Assembly: GCF_037975245.1 (NCBI RefSeq)
Contig: NC_092574.1
Span: 23,935,713 to 23,999,712 of the forward strand
Origin: Apostichopus japonicus
Taxonomy: Eukaryota; Echinodermata; Holothuroidea; Aspidochirotida; Stichopodidae
DNA: 64,000 bases
Reading direction: 5' to 3'
Part shown: positions 46,699-59,700 of the stretch, piece after piece
How positions within the stretch are numbered: position 1 is the stretch's first letter
Layout: each line of letters begins with the position of its first letter
Made by a program: the position numbers and the translations under genes
Notes under the pieces: generated by a model
Seen by the model: the letters and a program-made list of their open reading frames with translations, nothing else
Databases searched by the model: none
What the model was told of the DNA's origin: nothing

Positions 46699-48650
46699 GG
46701 TAGTATACATTCTCACAGGGGTCACTCGCTGGGGGTTCTGAACCTCCAAAGGATTAAAAGATATGTTTGTCGAGAGCCGATCAGTTTATCTCTACTAATT
46801 AGATTTTGACAGACCACTGAATCTGAAGCTCTGGTCAGTTTGATAAATAGGTTATTATTGTGTGACCAGGTGGTTATGGTATTGAGGACATCAAGTGATC
46901 AAACATACCAGATGAAGAGTCTTTTACTTCATGTTCTCGGAGGGTAAAGTCCTTGGTGAGCATTGATGTCACTCATAACCTTCGTACAAACTTATTTAAG
47001 ATAACTTTTTGTACAATCCAAAGTCGCCTTTGAAGTCTGTAATGTAAAGCAGTTTCTTCATATTTCGTCAGTTTCCTGGATTCAAATTTCTGGGGTCGTA
47101 ATTCTCTAATAGTTTGAATATTATATTTAGAAGAGTTTTTATACAAAGAGTTATATATCATCAAAGGCCAAGAGTCACCTTGATTTAGTGTGTGTTATTT
47201 ATTGTCATTCGTACCTTGATTTCATATGTATTACTGGTTGTCATTTGTGCTACCTTGATTTAGTCAAGTTTTGTGGTAATGTCATTTGTACTACCTTGAG
47301 GACATTCCATTGTATTCCATTGTATAAATCAACACCTTTGTATGCCACCTGATGTGACTTTATATGTATATATTGTATTTTTTATGTATATTTTGAGGAT
47401 AGTCCATTTTTACTAAAAAATAAGATTTCCTGTGTAAACTTCATCGTGTAAACTTGTCACCTTGACCTAATTTCAATCAAAGCTCAGGTTTTGTATTATT
47501 TTATTGAGCAGCATTCAATTTTCATATTTAAAAAGCAAACTTATTATCAAGAAATCATTTGTAGATGGAGGATTTAAAACAGTGTACTATATTTTAAAAT
47601 TACATAACCTATCTCTGTTTCAACTGTAAATTACTTCGTCTTGATAATAGGCTGATACTGCAGCCAACTGATTCCAGCATTCTGGATCTAAGAGGAATGA
47701 AAAACAAACAAGAAAATGATTTGGTTACTTTCCAGTTAGTCTGGTACTGACTCAGAGGTGGTGGATGAGGGTTCAACCTGGGGTGAGGGGGGGGTGGGGA
47801 AGGGGCACAGACTTTTAGGGGCAAAGGGATGTGTGACTTTGATTTGAAACAAAATTACCTTACCACAATATCCAGTATTTGAATGTTTGTCAACAAAAGG
47901 GTATTTTCTTATAACAGTCTTGTCTTACTTTTTTAACTACAGGGCACTTTTTTTAGTAACAATGTTATTTAATTTTTCAACAGAGGGACCTTCTAAATAA
48001 CAAATGGGAACTTTTTAATGTAAAAAATACCAAAAGGAGCAATTATTATTTATGAAAAGAGGCACTTATGAGGCTTTCACAAAACTAGGTAGGGGAAAAA
48101 CATGTCCCTTTGCCTCCTCCCCCTTCCACCCCCCCCCCCTCACACATGCTCACACTGGTTATATCACCCTTTGCAGACCTATTGATTCTATAATTTATGT
48201 GTATAATGCTTCAAAGGAGATGCAAAGATGAATCCTATTGTTGATATGCAAAGAATGTGATGTATTAAGCAAAACAGAACATTGTGAGAAAGTTTGCATT
48301 TCTATTATTCGTTGCAATATATTCACTTTGTGTAGGTTAAATTTACTTAAAACGACCAAAGTCTCTATTTCCCAATATATTCAATCTTGTGTTTCATCAA
48401 AGAATCTGACTTAATTGTCTGTGTTGTGCTCAAGTTTGTTGTCCAATCCCTTTGATTGTTGAGCTTTCAAAGTTTTACAGGTAATATCTCAAATTTTTCG
48501 TATTGCAATGCAACCTGCGTGTGTTTGACTTTGAAACATTTAAAAATGATAGCTTTCCCTAAATGTGTTTCTTTTTCAAACTTATCCCTTCAAATCTTAG
48601 CCTATTTTGCTATTACTTTGAAAATAAAGTCATTTTATTGTTACTATTGA
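46699..48650 (+). other. Probable anoctamin 3-prime UTR and flank
   Basis: AT-rich sequence after the stop codon with no further exon. A candidate polyadenylation signal AATAAA is at 48623-48628 and ATTAAA at about 46754. Which one is used cannot be judged from sequence. Confidence 0.3.
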
Positions 48651-49473
48651 AAATACTCAATTTTATGTAATTTGTAGGGCTTTTAACTTTGATATTTAGT
48701 TCATGTGTACAAGTTTGATGGCTATAAGATTTATTATTGCAGTATTTTGAATTATTGTCAAACTATAATTTTTCTTTAGGTAAAGCAGTCATACTAAAAA
48801 GTGTAACATTGTATGTTGTACATTTAATGAAATGTTGAATTTTTGTGCCATAGTGGAAGAGCGCAGTAATGTAAATAGATGTAGATATGAACACAATTTG
48901 GAAAACTGGTTAAAACTTCCTGAAGGTGTTTTGATTGAGCTTCAGGTACATATTTTGTCCCTTTTCAGTTGTATCAATGTTCACTTTGCTTTTATAATTA
49001 CTAAAGATTTTGGGGATAAAATTTTTTTTTTACCGATTGAACAGATTTTGCGATAATCAACACTGTCATATTTCCTTGGTAAAGACCTTTGTTTGCCTTT
49101 AGCCCTGGATGATTAAGTATGTTAACATGTTCAGGTTTCTTACTTTAAAATCATCATTTAAGTTTCATGCAAATGCAACAGAAATAAATGGAGTGACCAG
49201 TCATAATGGTTGTTCATTTCTGTACTTTCTACTGATTTGTGTCATTTTTGATTTCTGCTTTTATACTTGTTTGCATGCTTCATGCAGTTGTCATATATTT
49301 CATGAATGTTTCAGGAAGTGGGAATGGGAACAAAACTGACCAAAGCCTCTTTGTAAGTCCTCTTTCGATTGTTTAGAAAACAAATGGCTTGTTTTTTTCT
49401 GGGTCAAAGATCATCAGTGTTGTTACCCCCAAATATGTTAGAAAGCTTAGTAAATGGTCACTAACACTTATAT
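48651..49473. other. Intergenic, nothing recognised
   Basis: AT-rich. Short open frames have no family signature. Confidence 0.4.
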
Positions 49474-49850
49474 TTAAAGGCGTTGAAGACTCACCCCAAA
49501 CCGTGTGTCACCCTCTGAAAAAGTTAACTTTCCGTTGCTTGCAAATGAAGTTTTTTTTCTTGTCGCTACAAAATGCAGACAGTAATGAAACGTGATACCT
49601 TGTTATCTTTTATCTAGACCTGAGATGTCCATCGCTGCCATGTACTGTGTTGTGGGTATTGACCGTAGCTGTATGTACTGACTGTGCACTAGTGTCTAAT
49701 TACCGACTGTAGCAAGCTGTGTATATTTTCTGGGATCGATGGTGGTGTCTAACACTTCTGATACAACTCATTCGAAACTAGGTCAGATTACTGGCATGAG
49801 ACGTTTCTTTGTGCGCGATTCCTTCACACCCTTTAAACAATCCCTCTATT
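49474..49850 (+). repeat. Third copy of the unrecognised coding-tail repeat
   Basis: The frame at 49474-49518 reads LKALKTHPKPCVTL-stop, matching LKALKTRPKPRAAI-stop of the relic at 22680 (minus strand). The noncoding sequence after the stop also matches for about 330 bp (see 22350-22679). Retention of frame and stop position between two copies 27 kb apart argues that the tail was once coding. Confidence 0.6.
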
Positions 49851-49908
49851 GTCATCCTCAAGGCTTCTAGCCTGGCAAACTAAACACTCTATCTCTGATG
49901 TTATTATG

Positions 49909-50100
49909 GAGGATCAGAGTATTCTTGAACACTTCTTGCAGGTTTAGGAGGCAAAGATGCAGATACGTTTCAGAAAGTCGATAAGACCAACAGTTCAACT
50001 ATTACTCATGAAACTGCACGGCGCCTCATAAAGTTAAATTCTAAATATTTTGATGAGTTGAAGGTAGCCATGGTTGAACTCCGGTTGTTGCATGGTTAAC
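49909..50100 (+). other. Short coding-like stretch, unrecognised
   Basis: ATGGAGGATCAGAGTATTC (frame MEDQSILEHFLQ) is followed by an in-frame stop. From about 49945 a different frame reads LGGKDADTFQKVDK, SSTITHETARRLIKLNSKYF and DELKVAMVELRLLHG to a stop at about 50098-50100. The composition looks protein-like. It lies directly after the third repeat copy and may belong to the same element. No family is recognised. Confidence 0.3.
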
Positions 50101-51230
50101 TTATACGTTACACTTTCATGTGCCACTGCGTTTTCATTGCATGACATCTTAGCAAAATCTCCAAAAGTCAGAGTCAACCCTCGTCAGAGTCAAAATTCTC
50201 GTCTCATTTCCGCAGAGCAGAAAGCTTAGCACAAGCAATACTCAAATCAGCTACGTCACTGTATGCAACATTGTCTTTTTAGTATAGTGCCTAGTCATAA
50301 CTTAAGCCTGTAACAAACGAACTTCACTAATCGTTTTGCCTGTGCAGTTTGCTCTTTGTTTAAGCAAAACAGAAAAAATGAAATAAAACTTCCCTATTCT
50401 GACAAAGGGTCCTTGGCCAAGCTTACCCCACTTTCGCGACAGGTCAGTGTCCTAACTTATTTCGTTCCTAGTCCTACGCTAACGAATAACTTTACATTAA
50501 CCCTACAGCAAGCAGTTAAGTATAGACTAGTATTTTTAGACCAGCAATCACTCTGAGCCATAACAGTTATATTAGATTTAGAGACAAGCCTAACGTTAGG
50601 CCTCACATTGTTAGCCTAAATATAACTTTACACCAGCCTATACTATAAGTACTAGCATCATTTTCTCAGATGTACTAGCCTAGTACAGTCTGCCGAAATA
50701 TTAGGCTTAGCCTTAGTAATATACTAATGACAAGGAAGCTTTAAGAAGATGTTAATATTCTTTTGGCCAATAGGCTTAACAATAGGCTATCCTCAAAGGC
50801 CTTAGTCAAGCCTAAAATATCCCAACTAGGCTAGCACTAGCAGTTACCGCTAGGCCTGGGTTTTAAGTATATACTTGTAGATGTGGACAGAAGGTATGGT
50901 TTTCAAGATAACCCGATCCTAGGCTATAGTCTAGTCACATTCCATGACCAGTGTATCATCAGATGGTATACCTACATAATTAATGTTTTAATGGTTCACC
51001 AAATTAATGTAATTGAGTTTCAGACATGGCATTACTTTCATTTCAATTAGCCTGATTTTTATCACAACAAAATATACACAAAATGACAGCTAGATAAATT
51101 AAACTTCAAAAACCACATGTTGCAAAAGGAAGTATACTGTACTTAAAAACCCTTTGGGGCTTGAAAATGCAAGAGCACTCCCAGAGAAAACAGGCAAAAT
51201 AATATTAACACAAATAGCAACAAAAAGTTT
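50101..51230. other. Intergenic, nothing recognised
   Basis: Rich in AGGCCTA/TAGGCTTAG words. No open frame or repeat boundary was identified. Confidence 0.4.
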
Positions 51231-52553
51231 GATTTGATTTGATTTTATTCGCACTCAGATTGTTCAAAATACAAAACTATTACAAAGACAAAAAGGACGG
51301 AAAAGAAAAGAACAAAAAGAGTAACAGGAGCTTAATCCCATTAGGCTGACTGAACGTCGGCCCATTTCCAATGGGGCCCTATAGACGAAAAATTGCACAA
51401 TGAATGGAAAAAACTAGGGAACCAATAAAAATAAAAAGTTAAAGTAAATCCTCCTCCCCTACCAGACACTCCTACCACCACCCTATCTCCCACCCACCAA
51501 CAACTTTAATAGTTCCTTACAAAATGTCAGTAAGCCTCTCCTCAGAGATGCAACTGACGGATTTAACTGATAATTCTGAGGCAGTGTGTTCCAAATCATC
51601 ATAGATTGGTACCTGAGACTTCTTTAATAATCATTATCAGCAAAAACATTATGAAGTTGGCTAGATTGTATAGTATTGTAGTTAAGAGCAGTTTGTTGAC
51701 TATGTAAAAGGAAGATAAAGAACTTGGAAGCAGCTTGTTCAAACAACAAAAAGTTAATGAAACTAGACTCATAGAAATCAGGTCATGCAATTTGAGTACA
51801 GTATGTTCTACAAAGCAAACAGACAACTTGTAACTTCCAGTGGTACAGAGCATGTTATGTGTCTCATAGCCCTTTTCTGAAGAATGTCCAGTTTGTTTAG
51901 AGTAGCTTGAAAGTACTGGGTCATATGCTACAGCAATAGGGAAGGTGAGGTGGGATTAGGCTTAGATAAAATAACCTCATAGCCCTTTGAGGCAGAGTAA
52001 ACCTCAATTTACATAGGATGCCTTCTCCTCTTGACATTTGTGCTGATACATACTTAACATGATCTCCCCAGAATTTGGTACAATGAATTTTCAAAAGGGG
52101 TACATTGTTCATACTTATAATAAAGTTATATTTATTTCTACCTCTGGTGAATGCCATTTAATTGGCTTTGTTTATGTTTAGTGATAATTTATTCAAATCC
52201 TTTGTACAAAAACTGGTATACATCTTTGCACGTGTAGTCTTATATAGCAATTTGCCCATATATATTGTAGAATCTACACAATTCATCGTTTACAGTTTTC
52301 TCAAAGTTGTTATTACAGTCTGTGAAGAAATATTGGTATCATCTGCAAAAACACCAAAGGAACAAGATGTAGAGACATTACAAATATCACTAACATAAAT
52401 AATAAATAGTAAAGGTCCAAAGATAAACCCCTGAGTAAATCCACATGTTGCATTAAGAAATTTAGAATGCACATTACCAAGAGATGTAAACGATTGATGT
52501 GAAGTCATATAACTCTTTAAACGTTGTGTGAGCCGATCGCCCAAATCATCTCA
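51231..52553 (-). pseudogene. Decayed non-LTR retrotransposon, minus strand
   Basis: Read on the minus strand, 52544-52290 carries the reverse-transcriptase palm: a GFTQGFIFGPLLFIIYVSDI block followed by the catalytic FADDTNI. 52157-51921 carries the downstream conserved part (FWGDHVKY, LPYCCSIW-like). 51853-51599 carries a degraded C-terminus (LISMSLVS). The parts lie in different frames with stops between them. The 3-prime end shows a GAATAAAATC(AAATC)n tail at 51231-51250, typical of LINEs with short-repeat tails. The 5-prime end is missing beyond about 52553. It is a different element from the one at 14.2-15.6 kb. Confidence 0.8.
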
Positions 52554-53717
52554 AAGTTAGAGAAGGAGAGAGATTATTTATGGTACAGACTTCTTCTACC
52601 CTACTGTACCTGTGTTGCCCTGACATCTTCACGTTGATGTTTTTCTATATTCCTGTCCCCTATGTGGTTTTTGTTCACCCATCTCCCAATGCTAATGGAC
52701 ACCATTGCCGATCAGATTCCTTCTTCCCACCATATCATATCCAACTACAGCCACTCTGCACAATGAAGCTGTATATATTGGGAATTTCCTAATAACTTAA
52801 CACACTTTAAAAAAAAAAGCACAGAAAAATCCCAACTGCAGTATTTATGTTTACAATAAGTGCTACTGTAACGGAACCTTGGTTTCTTTCCGTTGACAAT
52901 TTCCATTTATATAGAACATATTTACGAAGTAAAATGATCCCTAGAAACACAGCACAAACTGAGGGCATTTACAGGAAAGCCATAATTCAGTTCATATGTA
53001 GGCTATACTTGGAAATTTCTTTAAAAATCTTTAGTTCTGTTGAAGTATCACTATATAAATATTTATATTTTTCATTTGACAGAGCTGTGACAAAATGTCC
53101 TAATGTTAAAATTTGTACATATGAACTATACGATGGGCTGATAAGTTGTGTACACAGAAACGTTAAAAGTAAAAGAAGTAACTTATAGGCTAGATTAACG
53201 ACATCAGGGGAGGAGAAGGGCAAGTTACCATGTTATTGGAGAATAAAACAGCAGTGTGGTTTTTGATGGGTGAAACAGTAACCTGACAGAAATAAGTTTG
53301 TATTAATATCCATCAAGCAATAAGAAATTATTGAATGAAGATGTTATTTCACTCCTGGTTTGGAATATTATGACTCGCAATTTAAGTCTGTTGCATATAG
53401 CCTACAGTAATAATTTGGGAATTTCTCAAAGTTATGAAATTTCACTAAATTAATATAAATCAATATTTTCCATACTTCGGAGCTTCCCAAGCAAATGCAA
53501 TGCAGTCTATTTTCAATAGTATTAAAGTAAAATTAAGGTATATTGTATGAGCATGTTACATAATATATTTTATTTTTGTGATGTCAGTGTTATTAATGCC
53601 CATGTCACCCACCACCAGATTAATGATTGGATGCTCTTCCAAGATGTCAGACTTAAATCTTGTGACATTTATTCTGATTTTTAGTTAACTCTCTTCCTCC
53701 TCTGTCTTTTTCCTCAG
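52554..53717. other. Upstream flank of USP38, no gene seen
   Basis: This should contain the promoter or a 5-prime UTR exon of the USP38 gene, because the first coding exon is preceded by an acceptor (TTTTTCCTCAG, AG at 53716-53717). I could not place the upstream exon. Confidence 0.4.
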
Positions 53718-53729
53718 GATATATGAACC

Positions 53730-56700
53730 ATGGATACCATACTAGAGGGTATAGTTGCATCAGATCACAGTGAAGGTGTTAAAAGAGCCCTTGTATCAAA
53801 GGTCCTCGCATCTGCGTCAAATCAAATTCCAGCTGAACAGGCAGCAGCTGTGTTGAGGCTCTCTGCCAGATGGATCTGTAATGAAGACTCCCTCTTTCTT
53901 CAAGAAGTTGGGCAGTTAGCTTTTGAAGCTTGGTCTCGTCACCACAAAGCCGTTCTTCAAACCTACTTATGCCAAACTTTCCTCGTCTCTGTATTCGCCG
54001 ACGAAGTCCGCAACCCTGCCAGAGTTCTACGGTTTGTTAAGGAATGCCTGCGGCTGATCTCCGACACAGATAGAGCTTGTGGTATTCTTCAGAAGCAGTC
54101 AATTTCTCTGGCCAGGGATTATCCCGATATATCTGTTATGGCAGAATTAAGCAGTTTACTATTGGATTATCCCTCCTGTATGCCAGATGGCTCATACGTG
54201 TGTGGCCTGATCCAGTACATGATCAGAAACCTCAGCAAACTAAAGATGCCGGTGACTGAAAGTGACCATAAGAAATGTTTATCGGACGTCACTCTGATAT
54301 CCAAGGCTGTCAACAGCATTTGGCAGAGGAACTTTCAAGCAATAGCTCCCTCTTTGGCTTGTCTTTTCGATGTGATATCAAAGCTACAGGAGGATACCTC
54401 CCCACCACCGTCTCCAGCTCTGGGAAGTTTGGTTCAGTTTATCCCTGCGAACGTTATCGACCTTGTCATCAAGAAGGTCACCACTGACCCCAATGTGTCT
54501 AACGAACAATTGAGAAATGCTTTGACCAGAATAGTCGACTGGCTTTCCTGGCCGGGAGTTCGAAACGTTGACTCATGGGCGATATCATTCTTCAAACACC
54601 TTGCAGTAGTCAAGAAGTTCTCAATCTTGATTCATGTCTCTATAGCTACGGTTGAAACAGTGAGTGTACAATATGATGTGTTATACATACATAGTGGCTT
54701 ATCACAAGTTACTTCTCTCACTAGTTAACAATGTTCCCTCTATTTGAATTCTGATCATCAATGTACACGTTCAAAGATCTCTTGCTGTGCAAATCATTTC
54801 CCAATTTCCATAATAACTTTGTAATCATTTAAAGTTATAAAAGCCCAACAGATTCACAATAATGCTTTTGTCTGTGACAAAATTTACCATTGGGCATTTG
54901 TAGCTGTACAGACCAGAAGGAACAAATTTAGAATTAATAGTTTTGCAGTGTCCGGCTTATGTGTATTCATACTTGAAGATGTTGTCAATAGTGAGTAGTG
55001 ACTGTAGGAGGAGGAGACAACTGGTGTTATGTCCACAGTCAGACTTTGGGTGAACCATCGTCCAGTCTGGTCTTGTCACATTCTAACCTTCAACATTTTG
55101 CTTTGGCTGACTTTTCCTTGTTTTCTGATGCAATTCTCTTGAAACCTTTAATCTCTTGAAACCGTTAATCTCTTGAAACCTTTCATCTCTTGAAACCTTT
55201 GATCTCTTGAAACCTTTAATCTCTTGAACAGTTATTTTACGAGTCTGTCATCTGTCACTGCTGCTAATATGTCTTTATTATGAGTTGGGAGTCTTTTGCA
55301 GTTGCTGCATTTAATGTCACAACCATTATTAGTTACAAATAAAACCAGAATCGAATAAAAGAGTCAAAGGAACATACTCGATAGAGGATGTTTACTTAGT
55401 TTGGTATTGTTTAACAATGAGAGGAATAAATATTCTTTAACTTGAGTTTGATTTGGAAAAATGAAATCATTTAAGTTGTCTTGTATATCTTTATTAATGC
55501 ACATTTCATGATATTTTTTTTTAAAACTGATGGTCATTCAGGTATAACTCCTTCTCTCCTTCACAGGTGTTTCCTAAGCTCTCTTTCCCAATAGTCCGTA
55601 AAGGAGCTTATTCAGTGTTTCAGCATATGATGCTAAGCTTTCAGCACTCACCAGAAGCCTTTCATAAGGTAATCATATTTTATGGTCAATCTTGGTTTAA
55701 GATACACCATCCCCGAAGTGTTTGCTGATTATGCCATCTTTCCTTTTATGGTCTTCTCTCTGATTTCTCCCTAAAGTGTGATACATTTTGACTTTTTTCT
55801 TTATCTGCCAACGTTTACTGTATTTAGAATTTCCTCGACATGAAATTTCCTTGTTGAAATGTTATTTTCCTCTGTGAATATTGTGAATTGTATATTATAA
55901 AACTGAATTGCTGTGATGAAATCATTCACTCTGCTGTACCCAGATGTATTAACAAAATATCACCAAATTTGAAAAACTGATATCTTCGCCATACAAAATG
56001 CTATGAGGATTTGGGTTTGACCTACACATGCAGAATAATTTCAATATCATTGGTCAGTAATCTAATTCAGCCACCAGAAAGTCTTTTTAAAGACATACCA
56101 CTAAAGTGTTTGCTGATTAGACTACTACTGCCTATACTACTACTTACTTAATACTACTGCTGTACTGCATACTTCAGAGAATCCCTGTACTAATCAGGGC
56201 ATAATTTAGTAATTTAAAGTAAGTGTAGTAGCCCTATGCTATTGCTGTACTGCATATTTCAGAGAATCCCTGTACTAATCAGGGCATAATTTAGTGTTTA
56301 AAGTTTGTGTTTAAAGTTAGTGTAGTAGCCCTATACTACTGCTGTACAGGGAATCCCTGTACTAATCAGGACATAATTTAGTGTTTAAAGTTAGTGTAGT
56401 AGCCCTATACAAATGCTGTACTGCAAATTTCAGTGAATCCATGCACTAATCAAGGCATAACTTAGTTATTTAAAGTTAGTGTAGTAGCCCTATACTACTG
56501 CTGTACAGGGAATCCCTGTACTAATCAGGACATAATTTAGTGTTTACAGTTAGTGTAGTAGCCCTATACAAATGCTGTACTGCATATTTCAGTGAGTCCA
56601 TGCACTAATCAAGGCATAACTTAATTATTTAAAGTTAGTGTAGTAGCCCTATACTACTGCTGTACTGTATATTTCAGAGAATCCCTGTACTTATCAGGAC

Positions 56701-59700
56701 ATAATTTAGTGTTTAAAGTTAGTGTAGTAGCCCAATACTACTGCTGTACTGCATATTTAAGAGAATTCCTGTACTAATCAAGCATAATTAGTTATTTAAA
56801 GTAAGTATAGTAGCCGTGAAGGCTTTGTACTTCGTCTCTCATAAAACACTCTGGTTCCTGTGTACAAAAACTGCTATACATCCTTCCACTTGTATAGCAA
56901 TTTGCCCATTTTTGCCCTGTTCAGTAATGCCTAATTTGTAACAGAATTCCACACACTTCACTCTAATGAATCTTGTTATACTTAATACCAATGATAGCCA
57001 TGGATTAATTTCTTGTTTTCAGATCGCAAGTCAGGTACCAGATATTGTGTCTAGACTACAGGTTGAGAACTCTGCTAGTAGTACGGACTGTTGTAAGAAT
57101 CTCTCTGAGTTACTCTACACACTTATGTACCAGTTTCCTGGCTACCCTGAGGTTTATGTGCCCATCATTGAAGCAATAAAGGTAGGTTACACACAGGACC
57201 CTCAAACTATTGGGAGGAGGGGCACCCAAATTGGGTCATTAGACTTTCAGTGGGTCATGGGATTTTTCCAGACTTTGAAAAAAATTATCTACTTTTTAGA
57301 TCAATTAAGTTACTTTTTCTTGTGGTAACTTCAAACCTATATTCCAAGCTAATTTCATGCATTCTGATTATCAGTTCTGAGGGGTAGGGGTCTGGTGGGG
57401 CATGGAATATTCTGTGTGATGGTCGTAAAATTTCTCCAACGGCTGGGCTAGACAGAATAGCTGTAGTCACTGCAAGCATGATTGCTTATAAGTAAACATG
57501 AACATGTAATAGATGGGAGATTTTGAAACCTGTAGTCACATTCAAGCTATGGTGTATTAAATTTACGTTTTCTTTCCTGGGAGTTTTCAACATGCAATTA
57601 TTTTGCTTTGTAAATAAAACAAAGATTCTAATGCGATATCGAAATAAAATGATATAATTCCAATTTTTCAACCTAAAAGTTGATGTGGCAAACTTTTCAA
57701 AAATAGCATGATTTATGGGTCAACCCTGTCCCAACAATATCGCCCTAGATGTGTAATCGGTTCAGGTAGAATCTTGAGTATAAATTAAATTGTAAGGCTT
57801 GGTTGTAATGACAATTCCATTCTTTTAGGGTTAAAGGGTTTTCTGAGTACAATTTCTTTTAAAAAATTGTGGAAATTTTCAGCAAACTTTTAAAAATTTA
57901 CTATGAGAAATGATGTATAGAATTAGGCTGAATGCTAAGGAGAGGCAACCCAAGCCATGGTTGACCTCTTCTTTATGGTAGAGGTGTTACAGATCCTCGA
58001 AGCTTCGCAGATGATGTTCAAAAGGCAGTGCATATCTGGGGATGCTCACAGACTTTCCCCTATTCTATGGCAAAACTTGTTCACATACTTTTGTGTGTTA
58101 TGGTACCACCCATATCGTAGACTAACCACAAATCAGTTCATAACGCCAGTTGAACATTGAAATGATACATCATGAAATGTATTTGATTGTTCCTCAGGGT
58201 TTCCCAATACCACCAGAAGAGGTTATGAAAGCTAGTCTTCTGCAGGCAACTTGGACGGCAAACAAAAGTTTGTTTGGTCTCTCATCTAAGTTTGCACCTC
58301 GCTCAGAAACTGGAAAAGCAGGACTAGTTAATCTTGGCAATACATGCTACATGAATAGTATTATCCAAGCCCTATTTGTGATTAAAGGGTAAGTAACTCG
58401 TTTATAATCTATTAAACTGTTCTTTACAAGTAAACATACGGGAAGAGTCACCTGTAGACATTCATCTTTAATCCTTTCCATTGGTCTGAGTGACCTTGTT
58501 AGCATTGTTATACTGAACTGACATGTTCAAAGACAGGCAGAGGTTGAAAATCTTAAAGCTCAAACCTCAAGAGATTTGCTAAATGCTGCAAGCAATATAT
58601 TCATCACTCTCAACTAAGATATGGTTTCTGATTGAAGAAAGCCACCATGAGACTGTCATAACAATATGAAACTCTCTACATGTGGGTCCAAATCATGTGA
58701 CCTATTGTGTTGTGATGATATTGACCTCGTTACATGCACAGTTCCGTGCAGGGGGATAGGAAACTTCCAAAAAGTGGGGGGGGGGCACAACATCAGAGGG
58801 GCACTTTCTCATTCCATAACCACCACTCGTTATGCTATAAACCTATACACACTCGCCATATCACTTAAATACATATGTGTTAGTATGCTATCAATACTAT
58901 TTATTGAGATTGTTTATTGTTAACCATGCTACAAAAAGATATGGGATGCCATTTTAAAAATAGCATGTACAGACTAAAAATAAATAATTAAAATAAAATA
59001 TTAAAATTAACAAAGGCTTAAGATATCCAAAAGACAGTTCTTCATCAAAGGGGCACATTTTATTTGCCAGTGGGGCACATTTGCTATTTTGGAAATAATG
59101 GGGGTGGGGGCTTGTGCCCCTGCGGCTCCTACCCCCCTGGTTCCGTGTCTTATGTACACAGTTACAAGTAGTGTTCAACCGATTATGCATAACAGAAAAT
59201 ACCGATTACCGATCATTTTTTCCATAATCGTACCGATTCCGATTATTTGAAAATGCGAAAATATCCCGTATATACGAAATCGGCAATAAAGTTTGACAGA
59301 AACAATAATTGTTGTGATTTTCCCCTGTTTCCTTTTGCTTCGTTGTTATACAAGGCTCTAAGGTATCATTTTGTATGTACCAAATTACCTCTGGAGTTTC
59401 TCGCAAAGAAAAAAAAAGTGTATTTTTTTTTAAATTTCCAAAATACGGAAATATGACATCCTACCTAGTCAGTACTGTGCTAAGCGAATGGCCTAACCAC
59501 CTCGACGTGAATGTCACCTGTTAATGGCTTGAAATGGGCTAAGAATAGTTACTCAAAATATCCATCTCAAAAAGTATCTCAGACAAACCATCCATCTTCA
59601 ATCTTTACCAAAGTGTAAATTTTAATGACATGTTGCCTTCATTCCGACATTATTTTCTACTTATTTTCAGTATTATACTGTTTATGAACAAATAGAAATG

